Assembly: GCA_030642635.1 (NCBI GenBank)
Contig: DAOWNK010000042.1
Span: 1 to 16,041 of the forward strand
DNA: 16,041 nucleotides
DNA from: Pirellulales bacterium
Lineage (GTDB): Bacteria; Planctomycetota; Planctomycetia; Pirellulales; Thermoguttaceae
Direction: 5' to 3'
In this document: positions 14,353 through 16,041 of the stretch, piece by piece
How positions within the stretch are numbered: the first letter of the stretch is position 1
Layout of the letters: each line of letters begins with the position of its first letter
Position numbers and translations under genes: made by a program
Notes under the pieces: model-generated
Database searches by the model: none
What the model was told of the DNA's origin: nothing
What the model saw: the letters and a program-made list of their open reading frames with translations, nothing else

Positions 14353-14380
14353 TCAGCAGTCAGCTATCAGCCTTCAGCTA
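14353..14380. repeat. Heptamer tandem repeat (TCAGCNN x4) filling a convergent gene junction
   Basis: Four 7-bp units can be read: TCAGCAG, TCAGCTA, TCAGCCT, TCAGCTA. The array starts 4 nt after the stop codon of the secreted-protein gene. Its last unit contains the TAG (14380-14378, minus strand) that ends the downstream remnant of the coiled-coil frame. A further pair of TCAGCTA-like units occurs at 15895-15908. Confidence 0.75.
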
Positions 14381-14569
14381 ACACACTGCCGGTTCGGCTT
14401 CACGGCTGCGGAGTTGGTCCTCTCGGGCAATCAGGCGTGCGGTTTGGTGGTCGATCTGTTTTTGCCTTTTGGTTGCCCACTGCTCGAGTTGGCGTTTTTG
14501 ATCGAGAAGATTTTTGTGCTGCTCGGTCATCTGCCGGCGGATAGTCTGAAGCTCGTCCTTTTTTTTATT
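14378..14569 (-). pseudogene. Separated C-terminal part of the coiled-coil protein (in-frame after TGA)
   Basis: Directly after the TGA at 14572-14570, the same frame stays open for 63 codons to a TAG at 14380-14378. The encoded peptide (KKKDELQTIRRQMTEQHKNL, then DQKRQLEQWATKRQKQIDHQ, then TARLIAREDQLRSREAE) is charged and heptad-like. It clearly continues the coiled coil encoded upstream. There is no ribosome-binding site. It is most simply the lost end of the gene. Possible causes are one nonsense change (CGA to TGA), or two compensating indels around the A8 run at 14566-14559. Sequencing error at that run or read-through are alternatives. Confidence 0.65.
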
Positions 14570-15229
14570 TCAAGCAGAAGACGGAATACGATATTGCTCC
14601 GAGAGCTTGGACCGGATGCGTTCTAACAAGCGAGTCAGTACATCCGGCGGTACGACGCCGGAGAGCCGCTCCCAAAGTTCCTCGGTGGCCAGGCGTATCT
14701 CGAGTGTCTCGTGATGCATTTTGCTCAACTTGCCACGGAGTTTTTCCAGTGTTGCACGGTCCCGATCGACCTGGTCGGCACGACGCTCGACGGCCTTGCG
14801 TTCCTTTTCCAACTCGGCCTGTGCACGACGCTGCTGGGCCGCCATCCGCTGTCGCTGCAAGCGACCCTCCCGTTGGACCTCGCTTCTGGTTTCGGCCAAC
14901 TGCCGATGGAGCCGTTGCGTCTGATCCACTTCGACCGTGCGCTCGTTCAGCCAAAGCCTGGCCGCCCGGGCGTCGCGATCCAATTGTGCCGTCTGGGCAT
15001 TCAGATACGACCAACGGTGGTCGATTTCCTTCTGACTCGCACGTAGGCTAGAGGCCAACTGCGACGCTTGCCGGCGAAGTTGCTGTGCCGTCTGCTCGTC
15101 GGCCACGGCGTCTGAAGGCGACGCTTGTTGTTCGGGCAGATGTGCCGCATCGACACGATTGGCGGTCGACTGGTCAGAAGCCGAGCAGTCGGCCGGCTCA
15201 CGGATTGGTTGTGTATCGTGTTTAGACAT
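14570..15229 (-). CDS. Coiled-coil protein, prematurely ended
   Basis: The protein is 219 aa from the ATG at 15229; a GTG at 15277 would add 16 residues without a ribosome site. The N-terminal about 45 residues are polar and disordered-looking. From about 48 on, long heptad-like helices dominate (QLRRQASQLASSLRASQKEI, RAARLWLNERTVEV, LEKERKAVERRADQVDRDRA). A short non-coil module follows, ETLEIRLATEELWERLSGVVPP, then LTRLLERIRSKLSEQYR. There is no membrane segment or signal peptide, so it is probably cytoplasmic and structural. The frame ends with SSA-TGA, but the coil clearly continues in the same frame beyond the stop, so the full-length protein was probably about 282 aa. The truncated form may still fold. 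The function is unknown. Confidence 0.7.
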   Translation of the reverse strand: MSKHDTQPIREPADCSASDQSTANRVDAAHLPEQQASPSDAVADEQTAQQLRRQASQLASSLRASQKEIDHRWSYLNAQTAQLDRDARAARLWLNERTVEVDQTQRLHRQLAETRSEVQREGRLQRQRMAAQQRRAQAELEKERKAVERRADQVDRDRATLEKLRGKLSKMHHETLEIRLATEELWERLSGVVPPDVLTRLLERIRSKLSEQYRIPSSA

Positions 15230-15534
15230 AACTCTTTGCGTAATCGGCAAAAATCCCCCAGACCTCTTAATCGGCACTTCAGCCGGCCAAATTCACACGA
15301 AGCAGTGACACAAGAAAATGGGCAAGATAGGCAGTTGACGTGTGCACCATAAAGCCGCGACCGGTGGTCGCGCCGTGTGTGGTTGACAGCTTAGTACCAA
15401 TACCGTTGAATTGAGGGACAGAATCAGTGGCACCGGCGTCCCGCCGGTGTGACGGAACTCATAACAATGCCTACACTTGTATTCTACCGGCGAGACGCCG
15501 GTGCCACTGTGTTGCTGCCAATTTTACCCAAGAT
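15230..15534. other. 305-bp intergenic region between trxA and the coiled-coil gene
   Basis: No convincing gene is present. The region contains the palindromic element at 15425-15509, just downstream of the trxA stop, and otherwise unremarkable sequence upstream of the coiled-coil gene. No clear terminator was found. Confidence 0.6.
15425..15509. repeat. Palindromic element: two hairpins inside a 14-bp outer inverted repeat
   Basis: The outer arms (15425-15438 and 15496-15509) are a perfect 14-bp inverted repeat, CAGTGGCACCGGCG. Inner hairpins are CACCGGCG/CGCCGGTG (15431-15438 with 15442-15449, loop TCC) and ACCGGCG/CGCCGGT (15486-15492 with 15496-15502, loop AGA). A degraded homologue is cut by the left window edge (1-66), and the about 35-bp spacer between hairpins is also partly conserved. 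So the unit is a real dispersed family and not just two chance hairpins. Confidence 0.85.
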
Positions 15535-15861
15535 TCAACCGGTCGCCTCATCAATGGCATCTTGCAGGCGGTTTTTCGGCTGAACACCGACGAATTGCTT
15601 GACAACCTGGCCGTCTTTGAAGATCATCAGCGTCGGTATGCTGCTGATCCCGTATCCTGCGGCGGTATTGGGACTTTCGTCGATGTTCATCTCGAAGACC
15701 TTGATCGATCCGGCGTTTTCGGCAGCCAACTCTTCGATCACAGGGCCGACCATCCGGCAGGGACCGCACCAGGGCGCCCCAAAGTCAACCAGTACCGGCT
15801 CAGAGGATTGCAGTACCTCGGTCTGAAAACTCGCGTCCGACAGTTCGTGCACGCTGGCCAT
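15535..15861 (-). CDS. trxA: Thioredoxin
   Basis: The 108-aa classical cytosolic thioredoxin reduces protein disulfides using electrons from thioredoxin reductase. The active site is WCGPC (31-35), preceded by EPVLVDFGAP. The cis-proline is Pro76 in SSIPTLMIF, and the C-terminal GVQPKNRLQDAI matches the family. The ATG at 15861 is chosen because it has a near-ideal AAGGAG 8 nt upstream; an in-frame start at 15894 would add 11 residues with no site. Length is typical (about 105-110). No thioredoxin reductase is in the window. The upstream region (15895-15908) carries two TCAGCTA-like heptamers in the leader. Confidence 0.97.
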   Translation of the reverse strand: MASVHELSDASFQTEVLQSSEPVLVDFGAPWCGPCRMVGPVIEELAAENAGSIKVFEMNIDESPNTAAGYGISSIPTLMIFKDGQVVKQFVGVQPKNRLQDAIDEATG

Positions 15862-15894
15862 AAATATATCTCCTTCAGGGGCATGGGGAAGCAA

Positions 15895-15908
15895 TCAGCT
15901 ATCAGAGC
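15895..15908. repeat. Two-unit heptamer (TCAGCTA-TCAGAGC) in the trxA leader
   Basis: Two adjacent 7-bp units resemble the TCAGCNN array at 14353-14380. They lie about 35-45 nt upstream of the trxA start. Two units alone could be chance; the match to the larger array nearby is why they are listed. Confidence 0.35.
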
Positions 15909-16041
15909 TTGTGAAAAAATCCCTAACATGCACCAGAAATCACGAATGATGACTGGACATTATGTCGGGTTTGCGCTAAAAGTAAGTCATGAACACAACA
16001 GCCCCTAATCAACCATCGCACCGGAACCTTCATCAGGGCAC

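Noticed and set aside
15989..16041. Possible start of a plus-strand gene running off the right edge (MNTTAPNQPS...)
   Set aside because: Only 17 codons are visible, the ribosome site is weak, and nothing is recognisable. It could be a divergent gene but cannot be supported.
1..16041. CRISPR arrays, tRNA/rRNA genes, insertion sequences with transposase
   Set aside because: No regularly spaced direct repeats of 24-40 bp, no cloverleaf-like tRNA sequence and no transposase-like protein were found on either strand.

Overview
The window looks like a chromosomal segment of a planctomycete. The inference rests on four things. PheT is short and lacks its tRNA-binding OB-fold. There is a membrane-anchored J-domain-like protein with a 'YTLLG' N-terminus and no HPD. 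There is a secreted Gly-rich protein and a long coiled-coil protein of types I associate with planctomycete genomes. Shine-Dalgarno sequences are weak or missing at several clear genes. I cannot confirm the taxon without a search.

Layout, left to right. (1) Positions 1-1246: part of a palindromic repeat, a heptamer repeat, and a minus-strand RND-type efflux adaptor lipoprotein whose pump partner would lie off the left edge. (2) Positions 1522-8879, plus strand: a translation cluster of rpmI (L35), rplT (L20), pheS and pheT. A complete single-chain Type IIG-like restriction-modification enzyme of 1114 aa sits between pheS and pheT. (3) Positions 8892-13125, minus strand: a K+-dependent-type membrane pyrophosphatase (hppA) with a large extra extracytoplasmic loop, then rsfS, then the J-like membrane protein, closely spaced as a likely operon. 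(4) Positions 13548-15861: a secreted Gly-rich protein (plus), a coiled-coil protein (minus) whose frame is interrupted by an in-frame TGA and then continues for 63 codons, and thioredoxin (minus).

The most distinctive property of the window is its density of small repeats at gene boundaries and inside genes. At least four palindromic units of about 58-85 bp share one architecture, two short hairpins enclosed by an outer inverted repeat, although they belong to different sequence families. Three tandem arrays with a 7-bp period, plus one minimal pair, sit at gene edges. Several repeats supply the stop codon of the adjacent gene (adaptor gene, rplT, coiled-coil gene), one occupies the ribosome-binding region of pheT, and one hairpin repeat lies in frame inside pheT and is translated.

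The translation genes (L35, L20, PheST, RsfS) are housekeeping. The restriction enzyme is the only clearly accessory gene, and it has a candidate promoter of its own.
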